From Streptomyces spectabilis (GTDB taxonomy: Bacteria; Actinomycetota; Actinomycetes; Streptomycetales; Streptomycetaceae): a stretch of DNA of 64,000 nt. The stretch is taken from NCBI RefSeq assembly GCF_008704795.1, contig NZ_CP023690.1:5900501-5964500 (forward strand), read 5' to 3'. The position numbers and the translations under genes were made by a program. The notes beneath the pieces are model-generated. The model was not told the origin of the DNA. It ran no database searches and saw only the letters and a list, made by a program, of their open reading frames with translations. Below, one piece after another: positions 8,424-17,229 of this stretch (position 1 is its first letter; each line of letters opens with the position of its first letter).

Positions 8424-9154
8424 GCCAGTCCGTACCCCACGCCGCGCCGGGTGGTGATCAGCGGTGGCCCCACCTGGTCGAGCTTGCGCCGCAGATAGCT
8501 GATGTACGTCTCGACGACCGTCGACTCCGCCGCGTGCTCGATGTGCCAGACGTGGCGCAGGAGTTGCTCCTTGGGCACCACCCGGCCCGCGTTGCGGACG
8601 AGGAACCGCAGCAGGGCGTACTCGGTGGGCGTGAGCTGGACCTCGCGGCCGCCCCTGCGCACCAGATACGTCGTCTCGTCCAGCTCCAGGTCGCCGTAGC
8701 GCAGCGGCGGCCGCTGCGGCAGCACGTCACCGGGCCGGGTGCGGCGGAGCACCGCGCCGATGCGGGCGACGACCTCGTCGATGTGGAACGGCTTGGTGAT
8801 GTAGTCGTCGGCGAAGCCGAGGGCGCCGACGACCTCGGCGGGCGCGTCCCGGGCGGTGAGGAACACGAGCGCCAGATCGGGCCTGCACGCCCGCAGTTCG
8901 CGCCCGAGCGCCCGGCCGTCGCCGTCCGGCAGCATCACGTCGAGGAGCGCGCAGTCCGGGCGGGTGCGCTCGGCGAGGGCGAGGGCCTCGCGGACGGTGC
9001 CCGCCGTCATCACGTCGAAGCGGTGGAAGCGCAGGGTGAGGCTGAGGACGTCGGCGATGCTCGGCTCGTCCTCCACCACGAGCACGGTGGCGCCGCCCGC
9101 TTCGGGAGCGGCCTCTGCGACAGGTGTTCCCCGGGGTCCCTCGGCGTGGCTCAT
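8420..9154 (-). CDS. OmpR/PhoB-family response regulator
   Basis: A 244-residue regulator with an N-terminal receiver domain (VLVVEDEPSIADVL; phospho-acceptor Asp72 in LLDVMLPDGDG; conserved Lys in ITKPFH) and a C-terminal winged helix with TPTEYALLRFLVRNAGRVV and YLRRKLD. It is first in the operon with the kinase. A GATACT box sits 6 bases before the ATG, giving a probable leaderless transcript. Upstream lies the divergent MMPL gene with 184 bases between the starts, where its binding sites are expected. Confidence 0.93.
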   Translation of the reverse strand: MSHAEGPRGTPVAEAAPEAGGATVLVVEDEPSIADVLSLTLRFHRFDVMTAGTVREALALAERTRPDCALLDVMLPDGDGRALGRELRACRPDLALVFLTARDAPAEVVGALGFADDYITKPFHIDEVVARIGAVLRRTRPGDVLPQRPPLRYGDLELDETTYLVRRGGREVQLTPTEYALLRFLVRNAGRVVPKEQLLRHVWHIEHAAESTVVETYISYLRRKLDQVGPPLITTRRGVGYGLA

Positions 9155-9338
9155 GTCCCCAGTATCGGGGCGCTCGTTGTACCGGGGGCGGGCCCGTGGT
9201 TTGGAGTTGGTTGAGAATCACGACCTTTGCCGCGCGCCCGGTCCTCCGGGCCGCCGATGCTGGGGGTCCTCCGCGCGGAGGACCGGACGAACCATCCCGG
9301 ACGGAACCATCCCGGGCGAAGACGAAGGGGCGTACATC

Positions 9339-12014
9339 GTGGCGGCATTGGCGCGCTGGTGCTACCGGCACCGGGTGGTGGTCCTGGTGCTGTGGCTGAC
9401 GGCGCTGGTCGGCCTGGGGGCCGCCGGCGGCTCCGCGGGCACCGACTACGTGAACGTCTTCTCCGCCCCCGACACGGACTCCAAGCGCGCCGGCGAGCTG
9501 ATGGAGAAGGCGTTCCCGCAGCGCAGCGGCGACACGGACACCGTGGTGTGGAAGACCGCGCGGGGGTCGGCGCGGGACGCCGCCGTGCGCGCGCGGATCG
9601 AGCCCGTGCTCGCCGAGATCGCCGGGATGAAGGGCATCGGCGAGGTGGCGTCCCCCTACGCTCCGGGCCCCGAGGCCGCCGCGCGGGTCAGCCGCGACGG
9701 GCACATCGCGTACGCGCGGATCACCTTCACCGAGCAGGCCAACGATGTCTCCAAGAGCCTCGTCCAGGACGTCGTGGACACCGCGCGCGGCGCCGAGCGC
9801 GCCGGGCTCCGGGTCGAACTCGGCGGCCAGGCGATCGCCCGCGTCCAGGAGCCGCCCGCGGGCACCGCGGAGGCCGTCGGCGTCGCGGCCGCCGCCGTGG
9901 TGCTCTTCCTCGCCTTCGGCTCGCTGTTCGCGATGCTCCTGCCGATCCTCACCGCCCTGTTCGCCGTCGGCACCGGGCTGCTCGCCACGATGCTGCTCAG
10001 CCATGTCACGGCGGTGCCCGAAGTGGCGCCGCTGCTCGGCACGTTGATCGGGCTCGGCGTCGGGATCGACTACGCGCTGTTCATCGTCACCCGGCACCGC
10101 AGGGGCATCCTGCGCGGCCTCGGCCCCGAGGAGTCGGCCGCGCGGGCGCTCGACACCTCCGGCCGGGCCGTGCTGTTCGCGGGCGGCACCGTGTGCGTCG
10201 CGCTCGCCGGGATGCTCGTGATGAACATGCGCTTCCTGGACGGCGTGGTCATCGCCGCGTCCCTCACCGTCGTCCTGAGCGTGCTCGCCGCCGTCACGCT
10301 GCTGCCCGCGCTGCTCGGCGTGCTCGGCCCGCGCGTGCTCAGCCGCCGCCAGCGGCGCCGGCTCGCGGACACGGGCCCGGAGCCCGAGGAGCCGACCGGG
10401 CTCGCGGCCCGCTGGGCCGGGGCGGTGCAGCGGCGCCCGCGCAGCGTCGCGCTGCTTGCCGTCGCCGTCATGGCGGCCCTGTCGCTGCCGCTCCTCTCGC
10501 TGCGCCTGGGCGCCACCGACCAGGGCAACCACCAGGAGTCCACCACCACCCGGGGGGCCTACGACCTGCTCGCCGAGGGCTTCGGCCCTGGCTTCAACGG
10601 ACCCCTCCAAGTGGTCGTGGAGAAGGCGGACCCGGCCGCCACCGAGGCCCTCGCGGAGCGCATCCGGGCGACGAAGGGCGTGGCGCACGTCGCCCCCGCG
10701 CCGCCCCCGGCCGACGGCGGCACCGCCGTCATCCAGGTCGTGCCCACCACCTCGCCGCAGTCCGAGGAGACGGACCGGCTCATCGACCGGCTCCGCGACG
10801 ACGTGCTGCCGCGGGCGGGTGCGGACGCGCACGTCGGCGGCGTGACCGCGGTCTTCAAGGACTTCGCCACGGCCACGGCGGACCGCCTGCCGTACTTCGT
10901 GGGCACCATCGTCGCGCTCGGCTTCCTGCTGCTCCTCGTCGCCTTCCGCTCCCTCGTCGTCCCGCTGACGGCGGCCGTGATGAACCTGTGCGCGGCGGCG
11001 GCCTCCTTCGGCGTGCTCGTGGCGGTGTTCCAGTGGGGCTGGGGCGCGGAGACGCTCGGCATCGCCAAGGAGGGCCCGATCACGGCGTTCCTGCCGGTCG
11101 TCATGCTGTCGCTGCTGTTCGGCCTGTCGATGGACTACCAGGTGTTCCTGGTCAGCCGCATGCACGAGGAGTGGCTGCACACCCGGGACAACGCCCGCGC
11201 GGTGCGCGTCGGCCTCGCGGAGACCAGCCGGGTCATCAACTGCGCGGCCCTCATCATGATCTGCGTGTTCTCCGCGTTCGTCCTCAGCGGCGACATGGAG
11301 GGCGCGACGGCGGGCATCGGCCTCGCCGCGGCCGTCGCGCTCGACGCGTTCGTGCTGCGCACCGCGCTCGTACCCGCCGTCATGCAGCTGCTCGGCCGCG
11401 CCAACTGGTGGCTCCCCGCCTGGCTCGACCGGCGTCTGCCGCAGCTGGCCGTCGAGCCCAAGGACGCCGCGCCCCCGGCGCCCGAGGACCTGGAGGCGCT
11501 GGTCGCGGCCGCGCTCGGCCCGGCGGCCGCGGCGCCGCAGGGCGGCGCGTGCGCGTCGCCCGAGGAGTGCGCGGTCAAGGGCGCGTGCGAGGCGGCGGAC
11601 CCGCTCACGGTCCACGGCGACCTCACACCGTACGAGCCGTACCAGCCGTACGACGTGTACGACGCCTACGACCCGTACGGCGTGTCGTACGCGGCCGACG
11701 AGGACGAGGACCACGTCCCCGGCGGGCGCGAGCCCGGCGCCCACGTCGTGCACGGCTTCATCATCACGCCCGACGGCGAGCCCATCCACACCGTGACCAT
11801 GACCCTGCTGTCCAAGGGCGGCCGCCAGCTCGACCGCGTCTCGACCCTGGCCGACGGCTCCTACGTCCTCGCGGCGCCCGAGCCCGGCGTGTACCTGCTC
11901 GCGGCCACGGCCCCCGGCTACGCCTCGCGGGCCCGGCACATCATGCTCGGCAGCGGCCCGCTGACGTACGACCTGGAGCTGGTGGAGGCCGTGGGCACGG
12001 GCCCCGCGCAGTGA
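9339..12014 (+). CDS. MMPL/RND-family exporter with C-terminal carboxypeptidase-regulatory-like domain
   Basis: An 891-residue transporter with the two-fold MMPL layout: one helix near residue 15, a periplasmic loop, five helices, then the same again from about residue 370. The conserved GIDYALFIVTRHR and GLSMDYQVFLVSRMHEE motifs with their proton-relay Asp are present. Such proteins export lipids or small hydrophobic molecules using the proton gradient. After residue 700 comes a Cys-containing stretch, a Tyr-Pro-rich spacer (YEPYQPYDVYDAYDPYG) and, from about residue 802, a small beta domain (HGFIITPDGEPI...GSYVLAAPEPGVYLLAATAPGY) like the CarboxypepD_reg/Cna-B folds. The GTG at 9339 has AAGGGG upstream. 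Probably controlled by the divergent two-component system. Confidence 0.9.
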   Translation: MAALARWCYRHRVVVLVLWLTALVGLGAAGGSAGTDYVNVFSAPDTDSKRAGELMEKAFPQRSGDTDTVVWKTARGSARDAAVRARIEPVLAEIAGMKGIGEVASPYAPGPEAAARVSRDGHIAYARITFTEQANDVSKSLVQDVVDTARGAERAGLRVELGGQAIARVQEPPAGTAEAVGVAAAAVVLFLAFGSLFAMLLPILTALFAVGTGLLATMLLSHVTAVPEVAPLLGTLIGLGVGIDYALFIVTRHRRGILRGLGPEESAARALDTSGRAVLFAGGTVCVALAGMLVMNMRFLDGVVIAASLTVVLSVLAAVTLLPALLGVLGPRVLSRRQRRRLADTGPEPEEPTGLAARWAGAVQRRPRSVALLAVAVMAALSLPLLSLRLGATDQGNHQESTTTRGAYDLLAEGFGPGFNGPLQVVVEKADPAATEALAERIRATKGVAHVAPAPPPADGGTAVIQVVPTTSPQSEETDRLIDRLRDDVLPRAGADAHVGGVTAVFKDFATATADRLPYFVGTIVALGFLLLLVAFRSLVVPLTAAVMNLCAAAASFGVLVAVFQWGWGAETLGIAKEGPITAFLPVVMLSLLFGLSMDYQVFLVSRMHEEWLHTRDNARAVRVGLAETSRVINCAALIMICVFSAFVLSGDMEGATAGIGLAAAVALDAFVLRTALVPAVMQLLGRANWWLPAWLDRRLPQLAVEPKDAAPPAPEDLEALVAAALGPAAAAPQGGACASPEECAVKGACEAADPLTVHGDLTPYEPYQPYDVYDAYDPYGVSYAADEDEDHVPGGREPGAHVVHGFIITPDGEPIHTVTMTLLSKGGRQLDRVSTLADGSYVLAAPEPGVYLLAATAPGYASRARHIMLGSGPLTYDLELVEAVGTGPAQ

Positions 12015-12030
12015 GGGCGGGCGACCGGCG

Positions 12031-12438
12031 TCAGGCGCGTGCCAGCTCCGGCCGCTTGGAGTAGTCGGTGAAGCCGAGCACGTTGCCCCACGGGTCCGCG
12101 ATCTCCACGGTCCAGCCCGTGGCCACGCCGAACGGCTCCGCGAGCACCGGGACCCCGGCCGCGGCGAGGGCCGCCGCCGTCGCCCGCGCGTCCCGCACCT
12201 CCAGCCAGACGCGCGGCGCGGGCCAGGGCGGCGGACGGTGCCCGGCGCCGTCCTCGACGCGCAGCAGCAGGCCGGGCGTCTCGGCCCCGACCTTCAGGAT
12301 GGCGAGCCCGGCCTCGTCGAGCCGGTACGCGACCGGGAACCCGGCCCGCTCGTAGAACCCGACGGCCTCGTCGAGGTCGCCGACGGGCAACAGCGTGTTG
12401 TCGAAGCCGAGGAGAGCCGGGGCAGCAGTGTCTGACAT
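12031..12438 (-). CDS. VOC (glyoxalase-fold) family protein
   Basis: A 135-residue single-domain VOC protein. Two beta-alpha-beta-beta-beta modules are visible: NTLLPVGDLDEAVGFYERAGFPVAYR, then WLEVRDARATAAALAAAGVPVL and VEIADPWGNVLGFTDY with the metal-binding Glu. The family includes dioxygenases, resistance proteins and isomerases, and nothing here selects one. TACGCT lies 6 bases before the ATG, so it may be leaderless. It converges on the MMPL gene with 16 bases between stops. Confidence 0.82.
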   Translation of the reverse strand: MSDTAAPALLGFDNTLLPVGDLDEAVGFYERAGFPVAYRLDEAGLAILKVGAETPGLLLRVEDGAGHRPPPWPAPRVWLEVRDARATAAALAAAGVPVLAEPFGVATGWTVEIADPWGNVLGFTDYSKRPELARA

Positions 12439-12488
12439 GGCGTCAGCGTACGGACGCGAGGGAGCTCCGCTTCGTCGCCGCTCCGCGG

Positions 12489-12512
12489 CTCGTCCTCAAA
12501 CGCCGGACGGGC
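12489..12512 (-). repeat. Dispersed GC-rich repeat supplying a stop codon
   Basis: Inverted copy of the repeat family. On the minus strand it reads GCCCGTCCGGCGTTTGAGG..., and the TGA in GTTTGA is the stop codon (12496-12498) of the TDT transporter, so that protein ends in PSGV. Confidence 0.8.
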
Positions 12513-13464
12513 CGGCCCTGCCGTCGCCCGGGGCGCTGCCCCGCGGCCACACCACGCCCACCCACACCAGGCCCCACACCGCCACCGCCACCCACAGCAG
12601 GACCCGGCCGAGGGTGCGCAGCTCCGGGACGTCCGCCACCGCCCCGGTGGACAGCGCGGCCACCGCTGTCATGCCGAGGGGGAACACCGTGGCCCAGCGC
12701 CGCACGTCGTAGCCCGGGCGCGGCGCCCTCGCCTCGGCCACGAGCAGGACCGCGTACCAGGCGAGGGCGAGGCCGAGCAGGACGTAGGTGACGGTCCGCA
12801 GGACGTCGTGGCCGGTGCCGGCCCAGCGGTCCACGGCCATCAGCCGGGACCCGGCGAGCGCCGAGATCGCCAGCGCCCCGCCCGCCACCCACTGGTCGCC
12901 CGCGCCCGTCCACAGCTGCCGCACGTCGAAGCGCGCCAGCGCCTCCCCGTACAGGAGAAGGCCGAGCCCGAAGCAGGCGAGCGCCGCGTCGCCGAGCCAG
13001 TCGCCCTCGCCCGCCAGGCACAGCGTGGCCGCGAGGACCGCGAGCCCCTGCGTGGCCACGCACACCAGGAACACCCCGCCGGGCATGCCGCGCCGCCGCC
13101 AGTGCCGCACCACCGCGAGCAGCAGCACCGGCCACACCAGGGCCGCGACGACGAGGAGCGCGATCGCCGCGCCCTGCCGGTCGAGCAGCGAGAGCCGGGT
13201 GCCGAGCACGGTCGTCGCCGCGACGGCCGTGAGCGCGGGCGGGGTGATCGCCGCCGCCGTCCAGCGGGGCCGGTCGCGCACCAGCAGATCGGCGAAGTCC
13301 GCCGCGAGCAGCAGCCAGATGAGGGCCGCGAGGGCGAGCAGGAGCTTCGAGAGGACCTCGTGGCCCGTCAGGTGCAGGCCCACGGAGATGATGCCGGTCG
13401 CCATCACACAGGCCCCGGCGGCCGGAGTGACCTCGTCTCGCCACACGTGTCTCACAAGCCTCAT
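12496..13464 (-). CDS. TDT-family (tellurite resistance/dicarboxylate type) membrane transporter
   Basis: A 322-residue protein with about ten membrane helices. The TDT (TehA-like) signature is seen at the start (GACVMATGIISVGLHL) and in YGEALARF. Relatives carry C4-dicarboxylates, sulfite, tellurite or act as SLAC1-type anion channels. It is divergent from the nitrate reductase operon with 78 bases between starts and a TGGCCTAGGCCA palindrome there, so a link to nitrate or nitrite movement is worth considering but is inference. The last residues and stop codon come from a dispersed repeat. Confidence 0.78.
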   Translation of the reverse strand: MRLVRHVWRDEVTPAAGACVMATGIISVGLHLTGHEVLSKLLLALAALIWLLLAADFADLLVRDRPRWTAAAITPPALTAVAATTVLGTRLSLLDRQGAAIALLVVAALVWPVLLLAVVRHWRRRGMPGGVFLVCVATQGLAVLAATLCLAGEGDWLGDAALACFGLGLLLYGEALARFDVRQLWTGAGDQWVAGGALAISALAGSRLMAVDRWAGTGHDVLRTVTYVLLGLALAWYAVLLVAEARAPRPGYDVRRWATVFPLGMTAVAALSTGAVADVPELRTLGRVLLWVAVAVWGLVWVGVVWPRGSAPGDGRAGPSGV

Positions 13465-13493
13465 GACACCCCGCGGCCACAGCCGTCACCACC

Positions 13494-13505
13494 TGGCCTA
13501 GGCCA
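13494..13505. promoter_or_regulatory. 12-bp palindrome between TDT transporter and narG
   Basis: TGGCCTAGGCCA is a perfect palindrome 38 bases before the narG start and 30 before the transporter start, in the only shared control region. Candidate operator; the regulator is unknown. Confidence 0.4.
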
Positions 13506-13542
13506 CCATGCGGAATCCTTGCCCCCGGCATGGGATGGGCCT

Positions 13543-16500
13543 GTGACCGCTCCGACCGAACCCGACGCCCCGCTGCTGCGGACCGGCAGGTTCCTGCGCC
13601 GCGGGGAGGCCTCCGCCGATCTGCACAGCGTGACGATCGGGGGCGGCCGCGAGGCCGACGCCTTCTACCGCGACCGCTGGAGCCACGACAAGGTCGTGCA
13701 CTCCACGCACGGCGTGAACTGCACCGGCTCCTGCCGCTGGAAGGTGTACGTCAAGGACGGCATCATCACCTGGGAGACCCAGGCCACCGACTATCCGACG
13801 GCGGGGCCCGACCGCCCCGAGTACGAGCCGCGCGGCTGCCCGCGGGGCGCCGCGTTCTCCTGGTACACGTACTCGCCGACCCGCGTGCGCTACCCGTACG
13901 TGCGGGGCGTGCTCCTCGATCTGTACCGCGAGGCCAAACAGCGCCTGAAGGACCCGGTGCTCGCCTGGGCCGACGTCCAGGGCGACCCCGAGCGGCGGCG
14001 CGCGTACCAGCGGGCGCGCGGCAAGGGCGGCCTGGTGCGGGCGGACTGGGACGAGGCGATCGAGATCATCGCGGCCGCGCACGTCCACACGATCCGGACC
14101 CACGGCCCCGACCGGGTCGCGGGCTTCTCGCCGATCCCCGCCATGTCGATGGTGTCGCACGCGGCGGGCGCCCGCTTCATGTCGCTGATCGGCGCGCCCA
14201 TGCTGTCCTTCTACGACTGGTACGCGGATCTGCCGGTCGCCTCGCCGCAGGTCTTCGGCGACCAGACGGACGTGCCCGAGTCCGGCGACTGGTGGGACGC
14301 CGCGTACCTGGTCATGTGGGGTTCGAACGTGCCGGTCACGCGCACGCCCGACGCCCACTGGATGGCCGAGGCCCGCTACCGGGGCCAGAAGGTCGTGGTC
14401 GTCGCGCCCGACTACGCCGACAACGCCAAGTTCGCCGACGAGTGGCTGCACCCGCACCCCGGCACGGACGGCGCGCTCGCCATGGCGATGGGCCATGTGA
14501 TCCTGCGCGAGTGCTTCGTCGACCGCACGGTGGACTTCTTCGACGACTACGTGCGCCGCTTCACCGACCTGCCGTTCCTGGTGACGCTGACCGAGCGGCA
14601 GGGCGCGTACGTGCCGGGGAAGTTCCTGCGCGCCGCCGACCTCGGCGACACGGGCGAGGGCGCGGAGTGGAAGACCGTCGTCCTCGACCGCGCCACCGGC
14701 GGGCCCGCCGTCCCGCGCGGCTCCCTCGGCTTCCGCTGGACCGAGTCGGGCAAGGGCGAGTGGAACCTGGACCTGGGCGACATCGAGCCCCGGCTCACCC
14801 TGTACGGCGAGGACGCGGACGGCGTGGAGGTGCTCCTGCCGCGCTTCGACACCGAGGGCGGCGCGCACGGGCAGGGCCGCGGCGATGTGCTGCGCCGCGG
14901 GGTGCCCGCGACGCGGCTCGGCGGCCCCGGCGGCCCGCTGGTCACCACCGTGTTCGATCTGCTCCTGGCCCAGTACGGGGTCGGCCGCGAGGGCCTGGCG
15001 GGCGACTGGCCCGCCTCCTACGACGACGCCTCCGCGCCCGGTACGCCCGCCTGGCAGGAGGCGCACACCTCCGTGCCCGCGGCCCAGTGCACGCGCATCG
15101 CCCGGGAGTTCGCGCGCACGGCCGAGAAGTCGCGCGGCCGCTGCATGATCCTCATGGGCGCGGGCACCAACCACTGGTTCCACTCGGAGACCATCTACCG
15201 CGCCTTCCTCGCCCTGCTCACCCTCACCGGCTGCCAGGGCCGCAACGGCGGCGGCTGGGCGCACTACGTCGGCCAGGAGAAGTGCCGCCCCGCGACCGGC
15301 TGGGCCACGCTCGCGGGCGCGGGGGACTGGTCGCGCCCGCCCCGGCAGATGATCGGCGCCGCGTACTGGTTCCTGCACACCGACCAGTGGCGCTACGACC
15401 GGTTCACCGCCGACGTGCTGGCGTCGCCGCTCGGCGAGGGACGCTTCGCGGGCATGGCGGCGGCGGACTGCCTCGCGCAGGCCACCCGCGCGGGCTGGAT
15501 GCCCTCGTACCCCACCTTCGACCGCAATCCGCTGGACCTGGGCGAGGGGGACGACCCCGTGGGCGCCGCGGTGGAGCGACTGCGCTCCGGCGAGCTGAAG
15601 TTCGCCTGCGAGGACCCGGACGCGCCGGAGAACTGGCCGCGCGTGCTCACCCTGTGGCGCGCCAACCTCCTCGGCTCGTCCGCGAAGGGCGCCGAGTACT
15701 TCACCAAGCACCTCCTGGGCACCCACTCGTCCCTGAGCGCCGAAGAGGCCGGGCCCGACGTCCGCCCCCGCGACGTGACCTGGCGCGAGCGGGCGCCCGA
15801 GGGCAAGCTCGACCTCCTGGTGTCGCTCGACTTCCGCATGACCTCGTCGACGCTCCTGTCCGACGTCACGCTCCCGGCCGCCACCTGGTACGAGAAGCAC
15901 GACCTGTCGACCACCGACATGCACCCCTTCGTGCACGCCTTCAGCCCGGCCGTCGACCCGCCGTGGCAGGCCCGCACCGACTTCGACACGTTCCGCGCGC
16001 TCGCCGACCGGCTCAGCGAGCTGGCCGCCGGGCACCTGGACACGCGCCGTGACCTGGTCGCCACCGCGCTCCAGCACGACACGCCGGGCGAGATTGCCCA
16101 ACCGGGCGGCGTCGCCCTGGACTGGCGGCGCGGCGAGTGCGCGCCCGTGCCCGGCAAGACCCTGCCGAACCTCACCGTCGTCGAGCGCGACTACACCGCG
16201 ATCGGCGCGAAGTTCGCCGCGCTCGGCCCCCTCGTCGAACGGCTCGGCCTGCCCGCGAAGGGCATCGTGCTGCGCCCCGACGACGAGGTGGAGGCCCTGC
16301 GCGCGCTCAACGGCGCCGTCCGTGAGGGAGCCGCCGCGGGCCGGCCGCGCCTGGACACCGCGGTGAAGGCGGCCAACACGATCCTCGCCCTGTCCGGCAC
16401 CACCAACGGCCGCCTCGCCACCCAGGGCTTCCGCACCCTCCAGGAGCGCACCGGGCAGGAGATGGCCCAGCTGGCGGCCGAGCACGAGGGCAAGCGGATC

Positions 16501-17229
16501 AGCTACGCCGACACCCAGGCCGCGCCCGTCCCCGTGATCACCTCGCCCGAGTGGTCGGGGAGCGAGTCCGGGGGCCGCCGCTACACGGCGTTCACGCTCA
16601 ACACCGAGCACCTCAAGCCCTGGCACACCCTCACCGGGCGCCAGCACTTCTTCCTCGACCACGACTGGATCCACGAGCTGGGCGAGGCGCTGCCGGTGTA
16701 CCGCCCGCCGCTCGACATGCACCGTCTGTTCGGCGAACCGGCGCTCGGCCCCGACGGCACCCGGGAGGTGACGGTCCGCTACCTCACCCCGCACAACAAG
16801 TGGTCCATCCACTCCGAGTACCAGGACAACCTCTTCATGCTGTCCCTCTCGCGCGGCGGCCAGGTCATCTGGATGTCACCGGCGGACGCGGCGGCGATCG
16901 GCGTCGCCGACAACGACTGGATCGAGGCGGTGAACCGCAACGGCGTCGTCGCGGCCCGCGCGGTCGTCTCGCACCGCATGCCCGAGGGCACCGTCTACAT
17001 GCACCACGCCCAGGAGCGCACCGTGGGCGTCCCGCGCACCGAGACCACCGGGCGCCGGGGCGGCATCCACAACTCCCTGACCCGCCTGCTGCTCAAGCCG
17101 ACGCATCTGATCGGCGGCTACGCGCAGCTCACCTGGGCCTTCAACTACCTGGGCCCGACCGGCAACCAGCGCGACGAGGTGACGGTGATCCGCCGCCGCA
17201 CCGACCAGGAGGTGACGTATCAGCCATGA
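13543..17229 (+). CDS. narG: Respiratory nitrate reductase alpha subunit
   Basis: A 1228-residue molybdopterin oxidoreductase of normal NarG length. It reduces nitrate to nitrite with quinol electrons at the cytoplasmic face. The FS0 cluster ligands are His56, Cys60, Cys64 (HGVNCTGSC) and Cys99 (EPRGC). The molybdenum ligand is Asp225 in FYDWYADLP. NAKFADEWLHPHPGTDGALAMAMGHVI is typical of the cofactor-binding core. The GTG at 13543 gives an N-terminus with no Tat signal, as expected for a membrane-bound Nar. The stop overlaps the narH start as ATGA. First gene of a complete narGHJI operon. Confidence 0.97.
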   Translation: MTAPTEPDAPLLRTGRFLRRGEASADLHSVTIGGGREADAFYRDRWSHDKVVHSTHGVNCTGSCRWKVYVKDGIITWETQATDYPTAGPDRPEYEPRGCPRGAAFSWYTYSPTRVRYPYVRGVLLDLYREAKQRLKDPVLAWADVQGDPERRRAYQRARGKGGLVRADWDEAIEIIAAAHVHTIRTHGPDRVAGFSPIPAMSMVSHAAGARFMSLIGAPMLSFYDWYADLPVASPQVFGDQTDVPESGDWWDAAYLVMWGSNVPVTRTPDAHWMAEARYRGQKVVVVAPDYADNAKFADEWLHPHPGTDGALAMAMGHVILRECFVDRTVDFFDDYVRRFTDLPFLVTLTERQGAYVPGKFLRAADLGDTGEGAEWKTVVLDRATGGPAVPRGSLGFRWTESGKGEWNLDLGDIEPRLTLYGEDADGVEVLLPRFDTEGGAHGQGRGDVLRRGVPATRLGGPGGPLVTTVFDLLLAQYGVGREGLAGDWPASYDDASAPGTPAWQEAHTSVPAAQCTRIAREFARTAEKSRGRCMILMGAGTNHWFHSETIYRAFLALLTLTGCQGRNGGGWAHYVGQEKCRPATGWATLAGAGDWSRPPRQMIGAAYWFLHTDQWRYDRFTADVLASPLGEGRFAGMAAADCLAQATRAGWMPSYPTFDRNPLDLGEGDDPVGAAVERLRSGELKFACEDPDAPENWPRVLTLWRANLLGSSAKGAEYFTKHLLGTHSSLSAEEAGPDVRPRDVTWRERAPEGKLDLLVSLDFRMTSSTLLSDVTLPAATWYEKHDLSTTDMHPFVHAFSPAVDPPWQARTDFDTFRALADRLSELAAGHLDTRRDLVATALQHDTPGEIAQPGGVALDWRRGECAPVPGKTLPNLTVVERDYTAIGAKFAALGPLVERLGLPAKGIVLRPDDEVEALRALNGAVREGAAAGRPRLDTAVKAANTILALSGTTNGRLATQGFRTLQERTGQEMAQLAAEHEGKRISYADTQAAPVPVITSPEWSGSESGGRRYTAFTLNTEHLKPWHTLTGRQHFFLDHDWIHELGEALPVYRPPLDMHRLFGEPALGPDGTREVTVRYLTPHNKWSIHSEYQDNLFMLSLSRGGQVIWMSPADAAAIGVADNDWIEAVNRNGVVAARAVVSHRMPEGTVYMHHAQERTVGVPRTETTGRRGGIHNSLTRLLLKPTHLIGGYAQLTWAFNYLGPTGNQRDEVTVIRRRTDQEVTYQP

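Noticed and set aside
8727..11939. 1070-codon open frame on the minus strand opposite the MMPL gene
   Set aside because: It is the antisense shadow of a recognisable transporter. Long antisense frames are expected at this GC content, and its translation is Arg/Gly/His-rich with no domain.
13498..16812. 1104-codon minus-strand frame opposite narG
   Set aside because: Shadow frame; narG with all cofactor ligands explains the region.
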